Shown: positions 45,403 through 57,320, counted from the stretch's first letter. The stretch: DNA of 64,000 nt from Sphingomonas sp. RIT328 (GCF_000632225.1 NZ_JFYV01000016.1:1-64000); one strand, 5' to 3'. Notes: generated from the letters alone by a model not told the origin. Numbers and translations are program-made.

Positions 45403-47268
45403 TCACATCCGTTCGAATTCCGCATCCTCGGGATCGGCGTCGCCGACGGTGAGGTCGAGCGCGAAGCCGCGGACCTGCGGCGTGTTCGCCTTCTGGCCCG
45501 GCTGCGGCGTCAGCAGCCGGGCGGTGCGGACGCCGCGCAGCGCCGGCGGCTGCGGTGCGGCGGGCGGCGTCGGCCGCGGTGCGGCGCGCGGCGTCGCCAC
45601 CGCGGGCCGCGGCCGGGCGGCATCCGCGCCGGCGCCGGACGCCGCATTGGACGCCGCGGCGGTGGTGCGGAAGAAGGCGATGCCGCGCTGCAGGGCGAGC
45701 GCCTGATCGGCGAGCGTCGCGGCGGTCGTGCCGATCGCCTCCGACGCGGCGGCATTCTGCTGCGTCACCGCGTCGAGCTGCTGGATCGCCTCGCTGACCT
45801 GACCGGCGCCGACATCCTGTTCGCGACAGGCGGCGCTGATCTCGGCGATCAGTTCGGCGGTGCGGCGGATCTCGGGCACCAGTCGCGTCAGCATCGTCCC
45901 CGCCTCGGCCGCCGCGCCGACCGTATCGCCCGACACCGCCGAGATGTCCGCCGCGGCGGCCTGGCTGCGTTCGGCGAGCTTGCGCACCTCCGCGGCGACG
46001 ACGGCGAAGCCCCGGCCGTGATCGCCCGCGCGCGCCGCCTCGACCGCGGCGTTGAGCGCGAGCAGATCGGTCTGCCGCGCCAGTTCCTGGACGAAGCCGA
46101 TCTTGTCGGTGATCGTGCGCATCGCGGTGACGGCATGGCTCACCGCCGCGCCGCTGCGCTCCGCCGCCTCGACCGACTGGCGCGCGATCGTCTCGGTGGT
46201 GCGCGCATTGTCGGCATTCTGTTTGATGTTGGCGGCCATCTCCTCCATCGCGGCGGAGGCCTGTTCGGCCGCCGCGGCCTGTTCGGTGACGCCCTGGCTC
46301 ATCTGATCGGCGGAGGACGCCAGATGCTGGCCGATTGCGGCGACCTGGTGCGCGGTGCCGTGCGTGCCGCCGACGACGGTGTTGAGCCGCTGCACCATCA
46401 GCGCGAGCGACTGGTCGAGTTCGCTGCCGAGGCCGCCGTAATCGCGTTCGAGCGTCGCCGACAGATCGCCCGCGGCGATCGCGGCGATCACCCGCGACAC
46501 GTCGCGGAACGCCGCCTCGACCGCCTGCGCGCTGCCCTGCATCCGGCCGACCTCGTCGCGGCGCGCGACCGCGACGGGGGTGACGAGCGTGCCGAGCTGG
46601 TCGGCGACCGCGCGCACCGGATCGGCGATCGTCCGGCTCATGCCGACCGCCGCGGCGATCGCGATCAGGATGACGAGGATCGAGCAGATCATCCGCACCC
46701 GCACGATGGTGGTCATCGCCGCCGCCTGCTCGGCCCGGCGCATCACCTGCAGCCGGTTCTCCTCGGCCTGGATGGCGTCGAATTCGGCGTTGAGCCGGTC
46801 CATGAGCGCACGGCCCGGGCTTTGCAGCGTGATCCGCCGCACCGCATCGATCGTCTGCCCGTCGGCCATCCGGCCGATCGCGGGCTCGACGACATGATCG
46901 TGCCAGTCGTCGGCGAGCCGCCGGACCTGGTCGAGCCGCGCCTCCTGCCGCGGATTGTCCGCCAGCAGCCGGCGCGCCTCGTCCAGCGCGGCGGCAAAGT
47001 CGCGCCCGCGCTGCCGGTAGGTGTCGAGGAACGACGCATCGCCCGCCAGCAGATAGCCGCGGAAGGCGGATTGCTGGCTGACGATCTCCCCGCTCACCCG
47101 ACCGAGCGTGACCAGCACCGCATCGCTGTGGACGTTATGCGCGATCGACGCCTTGACCACGTTGGACCGGCCATAGATCACGACCTCGGTGCCGATCACG
47201 ACCGCGAGCAGGATCGCGAAACAGACGATCAGCTTCCTGGCGATCGACAGATTGGTGAACGCGGTCAC
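45403..47268 (-). CDS. Methyl-accepting chemotaxis protein, right-arm copy
   Basis: Mirror of 20311-22176, identical 621-residue translation (two membrane helices, CHASE3-like sensor, HAMP, signalling domain). GTG start at 47268. Confidence 0.92.
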   Translation of the reverse strand: MTAFTNLSIARKLIVCFAILLAVVIGTEVVIYGRSNVVKASIAHNVHSDAVLVTLGRVSGEIVSQQSAFRGYLLAGDASFLDTYRQRGRDFAAALDEARRLLADNPRQEARLDQVRRLADDWHDHVVEPAIGRMADGQTIDAVRRITLQSPGRALMDRLNAEFDAIQAEENRLQVMRRAEQAAAMTTIVRVRMICSILVILIAIAAAVGMSRTIADPVRAVADQLGTLVTPVAVARRDEVGRMQGSAQAVEAAFRDVSRVIAAIAAGDLSATLERDYGGLGSELDQSLALMVQRLNTVVGGTHGTAHQVAAIGQHLASSADQMSQGVTEQAAAAEQASAAMEEMAANIKQNADNARTTETIARQSVEAAERSGAAVSHAVTAMRTITDKIGFVQELARQTDLLALNAAVEAARAGDHGRGFAVVAAEVRKLAERSQAAAADISAVSGDTVGAAAEAGTMLTRLVPEIRRTAELIAEISAACREQDVGAGQVSEAIQQLDAVTQQNAAASEAIGTTAATLADQALALQRGIAFFRTTAAASNAASGAGADAARPRPAVATPRAAPRPTPPAAPQPPALRGVRTARLLTPQPGQKANTPQVRGFALDLTVGDADPEDAEFERM

Positions 47269-47741
47269 GCGCCTGCCCCCGTCACCGGGGCGTGCCGGCG
47301 CGGCGCGCCGGAGCGCATCGTAGCGGTATCCTGACGACCGACCCCGGCCCTCGCCATGCCCCCGATACCGCTCGTCGTCCGCATGCCGTCTGCCTTCCGC
47401 CGATCACCTGCGCTCATTGTAGCGGCGTCACGTCGCATCCGGGCGCTGCCGGCGATATGCGGCGGAAGCGGGATTGGTCGGCATGGCACCGCCAACCGGT
47501 CCGCAGCGATCCCACGATCGACAGCCCGTGCTGCATGCAAGTCCTTGGCAAGACGGACGCCGCCTCTCCGAAGGCGACGACAAGTGTCTGATCCATTTGG
47601 AGAAGCGCGACCCATGTAACCATTTTATGACCATTGCGCGATGTGGTCCGAACTTTCTCTATGATCTCCCCATACAGGTGGCGGAGCCGATCCGACGACG
47701 CGTCATCGCACAGCCCGGCAACGACCGGCGGGAGGGGACGG
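47269..47741. other. Divergent intergenic region, right-arm copy
   Basis: Mirror of 19838-20310. AT-richer patch at about 47584-47669 with TATGAT at 47660-47665; no gene seen. Confidence 0.5.
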
Positions 47742-48287
47742 ATGGATCAACTGCAATCGCCGGTGCCGAACGAGGCGGATCCGGTCGCCGCACCGGGCGA
47801 CTCCGCGGCGCCCTCGCGCCGGCAATTGGTCGTCGACGGCCTCAGCTTGCTGTCCGCAGCGTCGATCGGTGCGATGCTGGCGGGATGTGGTGAGCGCAAT
47901 GCGCCGGACAGCAGCGATGCCACCGCGACGGCCCATGCCGCCGCAGCCGAGCCGGCGATCAGCGCGGCGACCGCTGCGGTCGCCCCTGTGCTGCCGCTGC
48001 TGCCCCAGCCGGGCGACGCTTTCCAACGGTTGATGGCCTATGCGCCGGACCGCGACGGCGATGCGGTCTATGTCCGCTCGACCGTGCCGCTTGCCCCACG
48101 GATCGCCTCGTGGCGGTACGACATCGTCCGCCACACCGACGACGGCCGCCGCGACTGGATCGGGCGGATCGACGGCAGCGCCTTCTACACCCCGACCGCG
48201 CTGCCGGCGGGGACCGGCGCGGCGACCATCGCGGTGCAGCCGATCGGCTTCGGCCAGCGCGGCGCGCCGGTGCGCATCCAGGTCTGA
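47742..48287 (+). CDS. Exported lipoprotein, right-arm copy
   Basis: Mirror of 19292-19837, identical 181-residue translation with SRRQL and LAGC. GGAGGGGACGG precedes ATG 47742. Confidence 0.65.
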   Translation: MDQLQSPVPNEADPVAAPGDSAAPSRRQLVVDGLSLLSAASIGAMLAGCGERNAPDSSDATATAHAAAAEPAISAATAAVAPVLPLLPQPGDAFQRLMAYAPDRDGDAVYVRSTVPLAPRIASWRYDIVRHTDDGRRDWIGRIDGSAFYTPTALPAGTGAATIAVQPIGFGQRGAPVRIQV

Positions 48288-48337
48288 CCCGCCGCACGGC
48301 GGTCCGAGCACACAATCAACACAGAAGGGAGACGGAC

Positions 48338-51199
48338 ATGAAGACGATGCCATGGTGGACGTTGCTGGCGGGCGCATCGACGCTCGCGCCGGCGACGGCG
48401 GTGGCGCAGCAGCCCGCGGCCGGCGCGGCGACGCCGGCGCAGGACGACGGCGGCACGCACGACATCATCGTCACCGGCATCCGCGCCAGCCTCGCCTCGG
48501 CACTGTCGGCCAAGCGGCGGGCCGCCAACGTCATCGACAGCATCTCCGTCGAGGATGCCGGCAAATTCCCGGAGACCAACATCGCCGAATCGCTGCAACG
48601 CGTACCCGGGGTACAGGTGGTGCGCGACTCCGGCCTCGGCCTCGGCCAGCAGATCGCGGCGCGCGGACTCGGCCCGGACTTCACCAACGTGCTGCTCAAC
48701 GGCCGCACCCTGCCCTCGGACACCGGCGCCTAGTCGGCGGATGGCGGCGGCCGCGGACGCAGCTTCAACTTCGACGTGCTGCCCGCCGACATGATCGCGC
48801 GGATCGACGTCAACAAGACGATGCTGCCCGGCCTGACCGAAGGCGGCATCGGCGCCACCGTCGACATCCTGACGCCGCGCCCGCTGACCATCGGCAAGAC
48901 CTATGGCGCGCTGTCGGTCAGCGGCATGCTCGCCGAGCGCGTCCATAACGTCCGCCCCAATGTCAGCGGCCTCTATGCCTGGGTCAATCCGGCGCAGACG
49001 TTCGGCATGCTCGTCGCCGGCTCCTACGTCGACATGCGCGCATCGGGCGATTACGCGCGCATCAGCCAGTGGGACGATGCCGACTTCAACGTCATCCGCG
49101 GCTCCGCCACCGCGCCGGTGGCGACGACCGAGCGGCTCGCGGGACCGCGCCAGGCGAGCTACGGCACCTATGGCGGCGGCACCAAGCGGACGTTCGGCAG
49201 CATCGCGATCCAGTACAAGCCCGCGGCGTCGCTGACGCTCAGCGTCGACGGCTTCTACACGCGGCTCGACCAGCGGATCGACGATTCGATCGTCAACCTC
49301 GTCTTCGGCAATACGATCATCAACCCGGTCGTCGACCGGCAGGGCATCGTCACTGCCGGCACCTATCCGGGTCAGGCGTTCCTGCAATCGCCTGCGGTCG
49401 CCGCGGTGCTTGCCGGGCGAACGGTGGCGCAGCCGCAGAAGCTGTCGGTGATCCGCGCGCGCGACCGGCTCGCCGAAAGCTATGACGTCGGCGTCAATGC
49501 GCTGTGGCGGCCCGCCGCGACGATCACCGTCACCGCCGATCTGTCGCGCGGCCGCGCCAAGGGCGACAAGCGCTTCGATCCCTATGTGCTGATCGGCAAT
49601 TACGCCGCCAACGACGTCAGCTATGCGCTCGCCCACGCCAGTCCGCAGATCGCGACCAGCGACACGATGTTCACCGACCCCGCCCGGATCCGCTTCGGCT
49701 ATGCGGGCAATTGGGGCCAGACGGTCGACGACAGGCTGACCGAGGCGCAGCTCGTCGGCCGCTGGCACCATGGTACGAGCGGGCTGACCGGGATCAGCCT
49801 CGGCGCCGATTACCAGGATTGCAGCAAGGGGGCAGGACAACGTCAGTTCACGGTCCGATCCCTATGACACGCTGACCTTCCCGGTCGATCCGGCGCTGCT
49901 GCGGCCGATGACGCTGGGGCGCGACTTCCTGCGCGGCGCGGTGCAGCCGCCGAGCCACCGAGCCGCCAGTTCTTCGGTTACGATCCGCGCACGCTGATCG
50001 CCTGGATGTCGCGCCCCGACCGGCTCAACCGCCGCGGCCAGTATAGCGCCAGCTATCTGCCGACGACGGGTGCCGATAGCACCACGCGCTGTACCGGCAA
50101 TTGCACGCTGATCCAGTCCGATCTGCAGATCCCCGGCGGCCCGCTCGCGCTCGTCTTCGATCCCGGCGCGAGCTTCTCGACGCGCGAACGCGTCGCGGCG
50201 GGCTTCGTCGACGCGACGCTGGCGCACGGGGCCTTGTCGGGCAATGTCGGCGTGCGGATCGTCCATGTCGACACGGTGTCGCACGGCTATGGATCGACGG
50301 TGAGCGCGATCACGCTGCCGCCGAGCGGCACCCAATACGTGTTCAGCTATACGCCCGCCGGCCCGCAGGCGCAGGATGCGCATTACACCGCCATGCTGCC
50401 CTCGGCCAATGCCGCGCTGGACCTCACCGGCGACCTGATGCTGCGCGGCGCGATCGGCCGCGCGCTGACCCGCGCCGATCTCAACGATCTGCGCTATGGC
50501 CAATATTGGGGCGGGGAGCCGGGGCGGCTGACGCTCGGCCTCGGCAATCCGGCACTGAAACCCCAGTTCGCGACCCATTACGACCTGTCGCTCGAATGGT
50601 ATCTGTCGAAGGTCAGCTACCTCTCGGTCGCCGGCTTCCGCAAAGAGCTCACCAACCTCTTCCAGTCGCGTACCATCGCGGCGAGTTTGCCGATCGCGCT
50701 CGAGCGCGTCTTCGTCACCCAGACGGTGAACCAGTCGCTCGGGCGCGTCGACGGCGTGGAGGTGACGGCGCAATATACGCTCGACGCGCGGTTCGGCTGG
50801 CTGTCCGGCTTCGGCACGAGTGCCAATTACACGCATGTCCGGCCGCGCCTGCTCGATCAGCCGGGCGCCTGCGGCTTCACCCGCATCTCGCCCGATGCGT
50901 ACAATGCCAGCGGCTTCTACGACAATAGCCGGCTCGAGGCGCGCGTGTCGTACAATTGGCGTTCGCGCTGGACGATGGCGTGCGACTGGGGCGGCCCCGG
51001 CGTCGACCAGATCCACGCCGCCTACGGCCAAGTCGACGTCGCGCTGCGCTACAATTCCAACCCGACGTTGCAGCTGTTCGCCGACATCACCAACCTGACC
51101 GACGCCGACAGCCTGATCTATGGCGGCGTGGAATCGCGCTTCATCAACCGCAGCCTGACCTATCGCCGCGTCAACGCCGGCGCGCGGCTGCGCTTCTGA
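48338..51199 (+). pseudogene. Broken TonB-dependent receptor, right-arm copy
   Basis: Mirror of 16380-19241 with the same three lesions: TAG at 48731-48733, a G5 run at 49828-49832 shifting the frame, and a compensating indel around 49945-49965. The lesions therefore predate the duplication or are shared by the consensus. Confidence 0.8.
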
Positions 51200-51206
51200 C
51201 GACACA

Positions 51207-51234
51207 CCCCGCCGGCGGGCTCGCCGCGGCGGGG
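51207..51234. terminator. Hairpin between receptor pseudogene and rlmJ, right-arm copy
   Basis: Mirror of 16345-16372: 8-bp G+C stem, 12-base loop, between converging genes. Confidence 0.5.
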
Positions 51235-51255
51235 CGCTGGGCGCGGGGAATGCGC

Positions 51256-52080
51256 TCACCCCAGCCATTCCGCGGTGAGCGTGCCGTCGTGCCCGTCCGG
51301 CGCAAGCGCCGCGCGCAGTGCCGCGAGCAGCGGCGGCAGCGGCTGGGTGAAGGCATAGGGCGGGTTGACGATGAACAGTCCCGCGCCGTTGTAGAGGCCG
51401 GGCTGTTCCGCGTCGTACAGCCAGTGCGCGACGTGCAGCAGCTTGGGAAGGCCGAGCCGGCGCAGCTGCGCCGTCCAGCGCGCATGCGTCGCGCGGTCCT
51501 TGAGCGGAAACCAGATCATCGTCACGCCATGCGCCCATTTGCGCTGCGCCGCGGCGAGCGTCGCGGTGATCCGCTCGCGCTCGTCGGTCTGCTCATAGGG
51601 CGGATCGACCACCACCAGGCCGCGCGGCGTGCGCGTCGGCAGCATCGCCAGCCAGAATTCATAGGCGTCGCGCCGGTGCACCGCCGCGATGTCGCGCATC
51701 ACGCGGCGCAGCGTCTCGGCGTCCTCGGGATGTTTCTCGTTGAGGATCAGCACGTCCTGCGGTCGCAGCAGCTGCGCGAGCAGCCTTGGCGAACCGGGAT
51801 AGAAGCGCGGCTCGGCCGTATCGTTCACCGCCTGGACGACGGCGCGATACGCGTCGAGCAACGGGTCCGCCGCGGCGAGCGCGCGCAGCACGCCCTGCGT
51901 TGCCTCGCCGGTGCGCTGCGCCGCGTCGCCGGCGAGATTGTACAGGCCGCAGCCGGCATGGGTGTCGATCAGCGTCAGCGCCCCCGGCTTGAGCTGCAGC
52001 GCGCGGACCAGCGCGATCAGCAGGCTGTGCTTGACGACATCGGCGCTGTTGCCGGCGTGGAAGGAATGACGATAATTCAC
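51256..52080 (-). CDS. rlmJ: RlmJ 23S rRNA methyltransferase, right-arm copy
   Basis: Mirror of 15499-16323, identical 274-residue translation with THAGCG and DPPY motifs. GTG start at 52080. Confidence 0.92.
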   Translation of the reverse strand: MNYRHSFHAGNSADVVKHSLLIALVRALQLKPGALTLIDTHAGCGLYNLAGDAAQRTGEATQGVLRALAAADPLLDAYRAVVQAVNDTAEPRFYPGSPRLLAQLLRPQDVLILNEKHPEDAETLRRVMRDIAAVHRRDAYEFWLAMLPTRTPRGLVVVDPPYEQTDERERITATLAAAQRKWAHGVTMIWFPLKDRATHARWTAQLRRLGLPKLLHVAHWLYDAEQPGLYNGAGLFIVNPPYAFTQPLPPLLAALRAALAPDGHDGTLTAEWLG

Positions 52081-52355
52081 GGCGACCCGATATCCTCCAC
52101 CTCTGTCGTGCCGCCGGGGGCGCAGCGGCCGAAAGGATAGTTGCCCGTAGAAAGTCGCGCGGCCGGCTTCAACGCCCTTGCGCCGCCAGCGGGCGCGCGG
52201 CGCCGGGCGCCGGCGTCACGCAGGAATTCGATGACAGCCATCGCGACTCTGCGTTGGACCGGACCGGCCCGATGCGGGTAGGACCCGGGGATGCCGACGG
52301 GAAGACGGGCGCCGCAGCGGCGCTGGTCCCGGCGGGCGAGTGGAAAGAAGACGAC

Positions 52356-52490
52356 ATGGCTTTGGTTCTGATCACGAGCGGCGTCATCGGTGCGCTGGGG
52401 CTGGCGTCCAAGTCGAACACGCGCGCGGCGCGCGAACATGTCCTCAACTACGGCAAGGACTGGCGCGACCAGTCGCGCGCCGGCGAGTGA
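52356..52490 (+). CDS. 44-aa membrane-anchored protein, right-arm copy
   Basis: Mirror of 15089-15223, identical. GAAAGAAGA lies before ATG 52356; a single hydrophobic segment and a charged tail. Confidence 0.45.
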   Translation: MALVLITSGVIGALGLASKSNTRAAREHVLNYGKDWRDQSRAGE

Positions 52491-52500
52491 GCCGCGGCGG

Positions 52501-53034
52501 CTAGCGGGTCGCCAGCCAGCCGAGCAGCGCGAGCATCAGCAGCGCCCGCCAGCCGCCCTCCGCGCGCAGCAGATAGGCGACGCCGACGATGCCGGCACCG
52601 GCCAGCGCGCCGGCCATCGCACGTCCGTCGGCGATGCGGCGCAGCACGACCAGGCCGCCCAGCAACGTCCCCGCGGCATTGGCGATGATCCACAGATACG
52701 ACCAGCCCGCGCCGATCGCGCCCCAGAGCGGCAGCTTGATCGTCGCTAAGCCGCGCATCCGGCCGGGAAACAGATCGGCGACGAGATGACAGCCGATCCC
52801 GAAGCCGAGCCCCGCGGCGATCCCCCAGGTCCGCTGATCGAGCAGCGCCAGCGCCGGGGGCAGGATGCCGTGCAGCAGCGCGCTGCGGTGCCCGAGCCGC
52901 AGGCGGCTGTCGAGATCCGGCAGGGTGATCCCCGCCGCGGTCGCGGTGACGACGATCGCGACCAGCCAGCCCGGCCCGTTGCCGCCGACGAAGGCCAGAA
53001 GGATCGCGATCAGGAGGAACATCAACGCTGCCAT
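52501..53034 (-). CDS. YdjM-like membrane protein, right-arm copy
   Basis: Mirror of 14545-15078, identical 177-residue translation with the GHRS..HG and GCHLVADLFP motifs. Confidence 0.7.
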   Translation of the reverse strand: MAALMFLLIAILLAFVGGNGPGWLVAIVVTATAAGITLPDLDSRLRLGHRSALLHGILPPALALLDQRTWGIAAGLGFGIGCHLVADLFPGRMRGLATIKLPLWGAIGAGWSYLWIIANAAGTLLGGLVVLRRIADGRAMAGALAGAGIVGVAYLLRAEGGWRALLMLALLGWLATR

Positions 53035-53132
53035 CGGCGCGCGCTACCCGTCCCGTACCCCTTTTGTCCATCATCCGTATCGGCTTTGGTCCGGAGCGCC
53101 GCCGGTCGCACGCGCCGGAGAGGCGCGCGTGG

Positions 53133-53414
53133 TCAGTCCTGCGGCAGGTCGGTCAGCCGGCGTTCGACGCCGTTCCAGAATCGGGTCAGCCGGTCGAGCG
53201 CATGCTGGCGGATCCGCTCGATCTCGGCGTGGCTCATCGTCTGGACGCCGGTCGGCCGGAGACTGCCGAAGTCCCGCAACATATGCTGCGCGGTGGCGTG
53301 GCAGGCGGCGACCGGATCGGGGTCACCGGCGAGCAGCAGCGCATAGAGGTTTTCGAGCACGAACCCCTGGGCTGCCAGCATCCCGGCCACGGCTTCGGCG
53401 AATTCGTCGTTCAA
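53133..53414 (-). CDS. Small helical protein (93 aa), right-arm copy
   Basis: Mirror of 14165-14446, identical. TTG start at 53414 behind GGAGAGG. Family unknown. Confidence 0.5.
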   Translation of the reverse strand: MNDEFAEAVAGMLAAQGFVLENLYALLLAGDPDPVAACHATAQHMLRDFGSLRPTGVQTMSHAEIERIRQHALDRLTRFWNGVERRLTDLPQD

Positions 53415-53538
53415 GGGGCCTCTCCGTCTGCCGCTCCTTGCCTGTAGCCCCCTCGCCCGCATCGTTAAAGCGCCAGCAACCATTTGCCGCAATCCGCCGT
53501 CGCGCCGGCGGGGTGGCGCAAATCCGCCCGCCCATGAC

Positions 53539-53565
53539 TTGACCGGTGTGTTACACGAATATAGC
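53539..53565 (+). promoter_or_regulatory. Possible promoter of the ChaN-like gene, right-arm copy
   Basis: TTGACC at 53539-53544 and TATAGC at 53560-53565, 15-bp spacer, only a few bases before ATG 53568. Confidence 0.4.
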
Positions 53566-53567
53566 AC

Positions 53568-54806
53568 ATGCAGGCCATCAGAGGGAGGATGCAGCCGGTG
53601 ACGATCCCGTCCGGCCCGGCGCAGGAGGACGCGGTACCAGTCGGTCTGGACGCGGCGCGCGCCACGCTGCGGGTCGATGCGGCGGGGCTGCACGGCGCGG
53701 GGGCGGCGATCCTGGCCGAGGCGATTAGCAGCGCGCGCTACGTGCTGATCGGCGAGGATCATCTGTCGCGTGAGATCCCCGCCTTCACCCTCGGCATCTG
53801 TCGGCTGATGGTGCCGGACGGCCTCGACGCGCTTGCGGTCGAGATCGGGCCGGAAGCGGCGCGGCTGGTCGACGCCCATTTGCGGCGCGGCGATCGCCTC
53901 GCGCGTCTCGCTGCCGTCCTCACCGCGCATCCCGATGCCTTCGCCTTCCAGAATGGCCGCGACGAAAGCGATATGGCCGCCGCCTGCGCCGCGCTCGCCG
54001 GGCCGGACTTTCAGCTCTGGGGCCTCGACCAGGAGTTTCTCGGCGCGCCGGGCTATCTGTTCGAGCAGATGCGCGCGGCACGGCCGGGGCCGATCGCACG
54101 CGCGGCGATCGCGCGGCTCGCCGCTGCCGACCGTGCCGCGACGCGCCGGGCCATCGCGAGCGGCGCGGCCGGTGACCTGTTCCTCTATCATGTCGACGAC
54201 CGGCAACTCGCCGAGACCGATGCGGCGATCCTGCACGACGGGGGCGCGCACGTCGCGGCGCTGTTCGACGCGCTGTGCGAGACGCGTGCCATCTACCTGG
54301 GGCAGGAAGAGGACGGCCGCGCCTCCAATTTCCGGCGTGCGCGGCTGATGCAGCGGACGCTGCTCCGCTATCTCGCCGCCCGGCCGCGGCCGCCCCGGCT
54401 GCTGTTCAAATTCGGCGCCGTCCATATGGGCAAGGGCATCAATGAGCTCGGGCAACGCGACCTCGGCGATTTCGTCGCCGAACACGCCAGGGAAGAGGGC
54501 GTCGGTGCGCTCCATATCGCCGTCTATGGCGCGCGCGGCGTCCGCGCGCTCTACGGGGGCGTCGGCCGGCAGGTCCGCCACCAGCCTTTCGTGCTGACCG
54601 ACGATGCCGATTACGCATGGCTGGCGCCGGCGCTGCCCTCCGCTGCCGACACCCGGACAGGCGATTGGACGCTGATCGACCTGCGGCGCCTGCGCACGAC
54701 CGCCTCCCCGCTGCCAAGCCCGGCGTGGCGTGACGCGGTGCACCGCTATGACCTCGTCGTCGTCGCACCGGAGCTGACGCCATCGTCGCTGATCGGCACG
54801 CGATAG
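53568..54806 (+). CDS. ChaN/erythromycin-esterase-like protein, right-arm copy
   Basis: Mirror of 12773-14011, identical 412-residue translation. Alternative starts are ATG 53589 and GTG 53598; GAGGGAGG at 53581-53588 fits the GTG best. Confidence 0.6.
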   Translation: MQAIRGRMQPVTIPSGPAQEDAVPVGLDAARATLRVDAAGLHGAGAAILAEAISSARYVLIGEDHLSREIPAFTLGICRLMVPDGLDALAVEIGPEAARLVDAHLRRGDRLARLAAVLTAHPDAFAFQNGRDESDMAAACAALAGPDFQLWGLDQEFLGAPGYLFEQMRAARPGPIARAAIARLAAADRAATRRAIASGAAGDLFLYHVDDRQLAETDAAILHDGGAHVAALFDALCETRAIYLGQEEDGRASNFRRARLMQRTLLRYLAARPRPPRLLFKFGAVHMGKGINELGQRDLGDFVAEHAREEGVGALHIAVYGARGVRALYGGVGRQVRHQPFVLTDDADYAWLAPALPSAADTRTGDWTLIDLRRLRTTASPLPSPAWRDAVHRYDLVVVAPELTPSSLIGTR

Positions 54807-54830
54807 CGCAACGTTCCTCGCCGTCGCAGC

Positions 54831-56723
54831 TTGTGCATGTCGGGCGGCGACCTTCCGCCCCGGGGGACGGTTGTGGAACAGACCATTTTGCTGCTCGTCG
54901 TCGGCATCGCCGTCGCCGGCGTGTTCGGCCAGTGGCTCGGCTGGAAGCTGAGCGTGCCGGCGATCATCCCGCTGCTGGGGATCGGCGCGCTGCTCGGGCC
55001 GGTCGGCGGCATCATCCGGCCGTCCGCCGCGCTCGGCGAGGTGATGCGGCCGGCGATCGGCATGGCGGTGGCGATCATCGTCTTCGAAGGCGGGCTCAAC
55101 CTCAACCTGCGCGAGCTGCGCTCGGCGGGATCGGGGATCGTCCGCCTCGTCGCGGTGGCGCTGCCGCTCAACTGGCTGATGGGGACGCTCGCCGGTCACT
55201 GGGTCGCCGGCCTGTCGTGGCCGGTGGCGATCCTCGTCGGCGCGATCCTCGTCGTCACCGGACCGACGGTGATCATGCCGCTGCTCCGCCAGGCGCGGCT
55301 CGAACCGCGCGCCGCGGCCTTCCTGCGCTGGGAGGCGATCGTCAACGATCCGATCGGCGCGACGCTGACGCTGCTCGTGCTGAGCTATCTCACTCTGTCG
55401 ACGACGATGAGCGGCAGCGCGGCGATCCTCCATCTCGCCTGGCATACCGCGCTCGGCGCGGGACTCGCCGCGGCGCTCGGGCTGGTCGTGCCGTTCGGCA
55501 TCCGTACGCTGTTCGCGCGCGACCTCGCACCCGAATATCTCAAGACGCCGATCCTGCTCGCCGGCGCGCTCGGCGTCTATGCGGCGGGCGAGGCAATCCA
55601 GCCGGAGACCGGCCTCGTCGGCGCGACGCTGTTCGGCGTCGTCCTCGCCAACATCGACGTCACCGGCCTCCAGGAGCTGCGCCGGTTCAAGGAATCGCTC
55701 ACCGTCTTCCTCGTCTCCGGCCTGTTCATCCTGCTCACCGCCAATATCGATCCGGCGACGATCGCGATGCTGAGCTGGCCGATCGCGATGACGACGCTGG
55801 TCATCCTGTTCGTCGTGCGGCCGCTGGCGATCTGGCTGGCGACGATCGGCGCGAAGGCGAGCTGGCGCGAGCGGCTGCTGGTCGGCTGGATCGGGCCGCG
55901 CGGCGTCGTCGCCGCGGCGATCGCCGGCGTCGCGGGCGAACGGCTCGCCGAGGCGGGCTATCCCGACGCGCGGCTCGTCCTGCCCCTGGTCTTCGCGGTG
56001 ATCGCCTCGACGGTACTGCTCCACGGCCTGTCGCTGGCGCCGCTCGCCCGGCGGTTGCAGCTCGCCAGCGGCGGGCGCGGCGGGCTGCTGATCGTCGGCG
56101 CGTCGCGCTGGACGGTGCGGCTCGGCGAGGCGCTGCACGGCGCCGGCGTGCCGGTCATCCTCGTCGACCGGTCGGCGCTGGCGCTCAAGGCGGCGCGGCT
56201 CGCCGGGCTCAGCACCCTGCGCGTCGAGATCCTGTCGGTGATCGGCGAGGAGGTGGTCGACCTGCGCGACGTCGAACAGATGCTCGCCGCGACCCCGGAC
56301 GATGCCTATAACGCGCTGGTCTGCACGCGCTTCGCCCCCGAACTCGGGCGCGAGCGTGTCCATCAGCTCGCCACCGAGGGCGCCGGCACGCGGCACGAGG
56401 CGGCGCGCGACTGGCGCGGCAAGATCGTCATCGGCGAGGACATGACCTTCCAGCGGCTCGCCGACCTGATGGAGGCAGGCGCGTCGCTGGTCGTCGAACC
56501 CTATCGCGAGGCCCCCTCCCCTGCCGCCGCGGCGGACGAGGGATGGCCGGTCGCGCTCGTCCGGCAGGGCGGCGAGCTGGCGTTTCTCGGCGCCGAACAT
56601 GCGACGACGCCGGGCGACGGCGACCTCGTCGTGCGGCTCTTCCCGGCGCTGCTCGCCCCCGCCGTCGCGGCGAAACGCGGACGGTGGGGCCGGCTGCTGA
56701 TGCGCCGGCCCACGCCCGCCTGA
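54831..56723 (+). CDS. CPA-type cation/proton antiporter, right-arm copy
   Basis: Mirror of 10856-12748 except residue 50, Gly (base 54979 G) instead of Val. Val suits a membrane helix better, so this copy probably carries the altered base. GTG 54873 is the likelier start. Confidence 0.88.
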   Translation: MCMSGGDLPPRGTVVEQTILLLVVGIAVAGVFGQWLGWKLSVPAIIPLLGIGALLGPVGGIIRPSAALGEVMRPAIGMAVAIIVFEGGLNLNLRELRSAGSGIVRLVAVALPLNWLMGTLAGHWVAGLSWPVAILVGAILVVTGPTVIMPLLRQARLEPRAAAFLRWEAIVNDPIGATLTLLVLSYLTLSTTMSGSAAILHLAWHTALGAGLAAALGLVVPFGIRTLFARDLAPEYLKTPILLAGALGVYAAGEAIQPETGLVGATLFGVVLANIDVTGLQELRRFKESLTVFLVSGLFILLTANIDPATIAMLSWPIAMTTLVILFVVRPLAIWLATIGAKASWRERLLVGWIGPRGVVAAAIAGVAGERLAEAGYPDARLVLPLVFAVIASTVLLHGLSLAPLARRLQLASGGRGGLLIVGASRWTVRLGEALHGAGVPVILVDRSALALKAARLAGLSTLRVEILSVIGEEVVDLRDVEQMLAATPDDAYNALVCTRFAPELGRERVHQLATEGAGTRHEAARDWRGKIVIGEDMTFQRLADLMEAGASLVVEPYREAPSPAAAADEGWPVALVRQGGELAFLGAEHATTPGDGDLVVRLFPALLAPAVAAKRGRWGRLLMRRPTPA

Positions 56724-56807
56724 CGAAGACGATCGCTACAGCCCTGACATTCTTCCTTAATCCTTCTGAGGGATGAAGGGCGGAAACGTATACGGTGACA
56801 GGGTCGC

Positions 56808-57320
56808 ATGCTGCTCAATCTCTGGCGGGAACGCAAACGCGCACAGGCGGTCCGCGATCTCGACATCCTCGGCTCGGAGCGCGAACCGGCGTTCGATCGG
56901 TTCGTCGCCGCCGCCGCGCGCGCGTTCGACGCGCCGATCGCGCTGATGTCGCTGATCCATGACGACCAGCAATGGTTCAAGGCCGGCCACGGCCTCGTCA
57001 TCGACTGTATCCCGCGCGACAGCGGCTTCTGCAGCTTCACGCTCGACCGCCCCGACGTGTTCGAGACGCACGATCCCGAACATGATCCGCGCTTCGCCCA
57101 CCTGCCGGTGGTCACTGACGAACCGCATGTCCGTTACTATATCGGCGCGCCGCTGCGCCGGGTGAGCGGCATCGACGTCGGCGCGCTCTGCGTGCTCGAC
57201 ACCAAGCGCCGCGCGCCCGCCTCGGCCGACCAGAAGGCCTATCTGGTCGGTCTCGCCCGCCAGGCGTCAACCGCGATGGAAAACCGGCTCGACCTGCTGC
57301 GCCGCGGAGCGGCGGCATGA
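56808..57320 (+). CDS. GAF-domain sensor protein, right-arm copy
   Basis: Mirror of 10259-10771, identical 170-residue translation; stop overlaps the next start by 4 bases. Confidence 0.85.
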   Translation: MLLNLWRERKRAQAVRDLDILGSEREPAFDRFVAAAARAFDAPIALMSLIHDDQQWFKAGHGLVIDCIPRDSGFCSFTLDRPDVFETHDPEHDPRFAHLPVVTDEPHVRYYIGAPLRRVSGIDVGALCVLDTKRRAPASADQKAYLVGLARQASTAMENRLDLLRRGAAA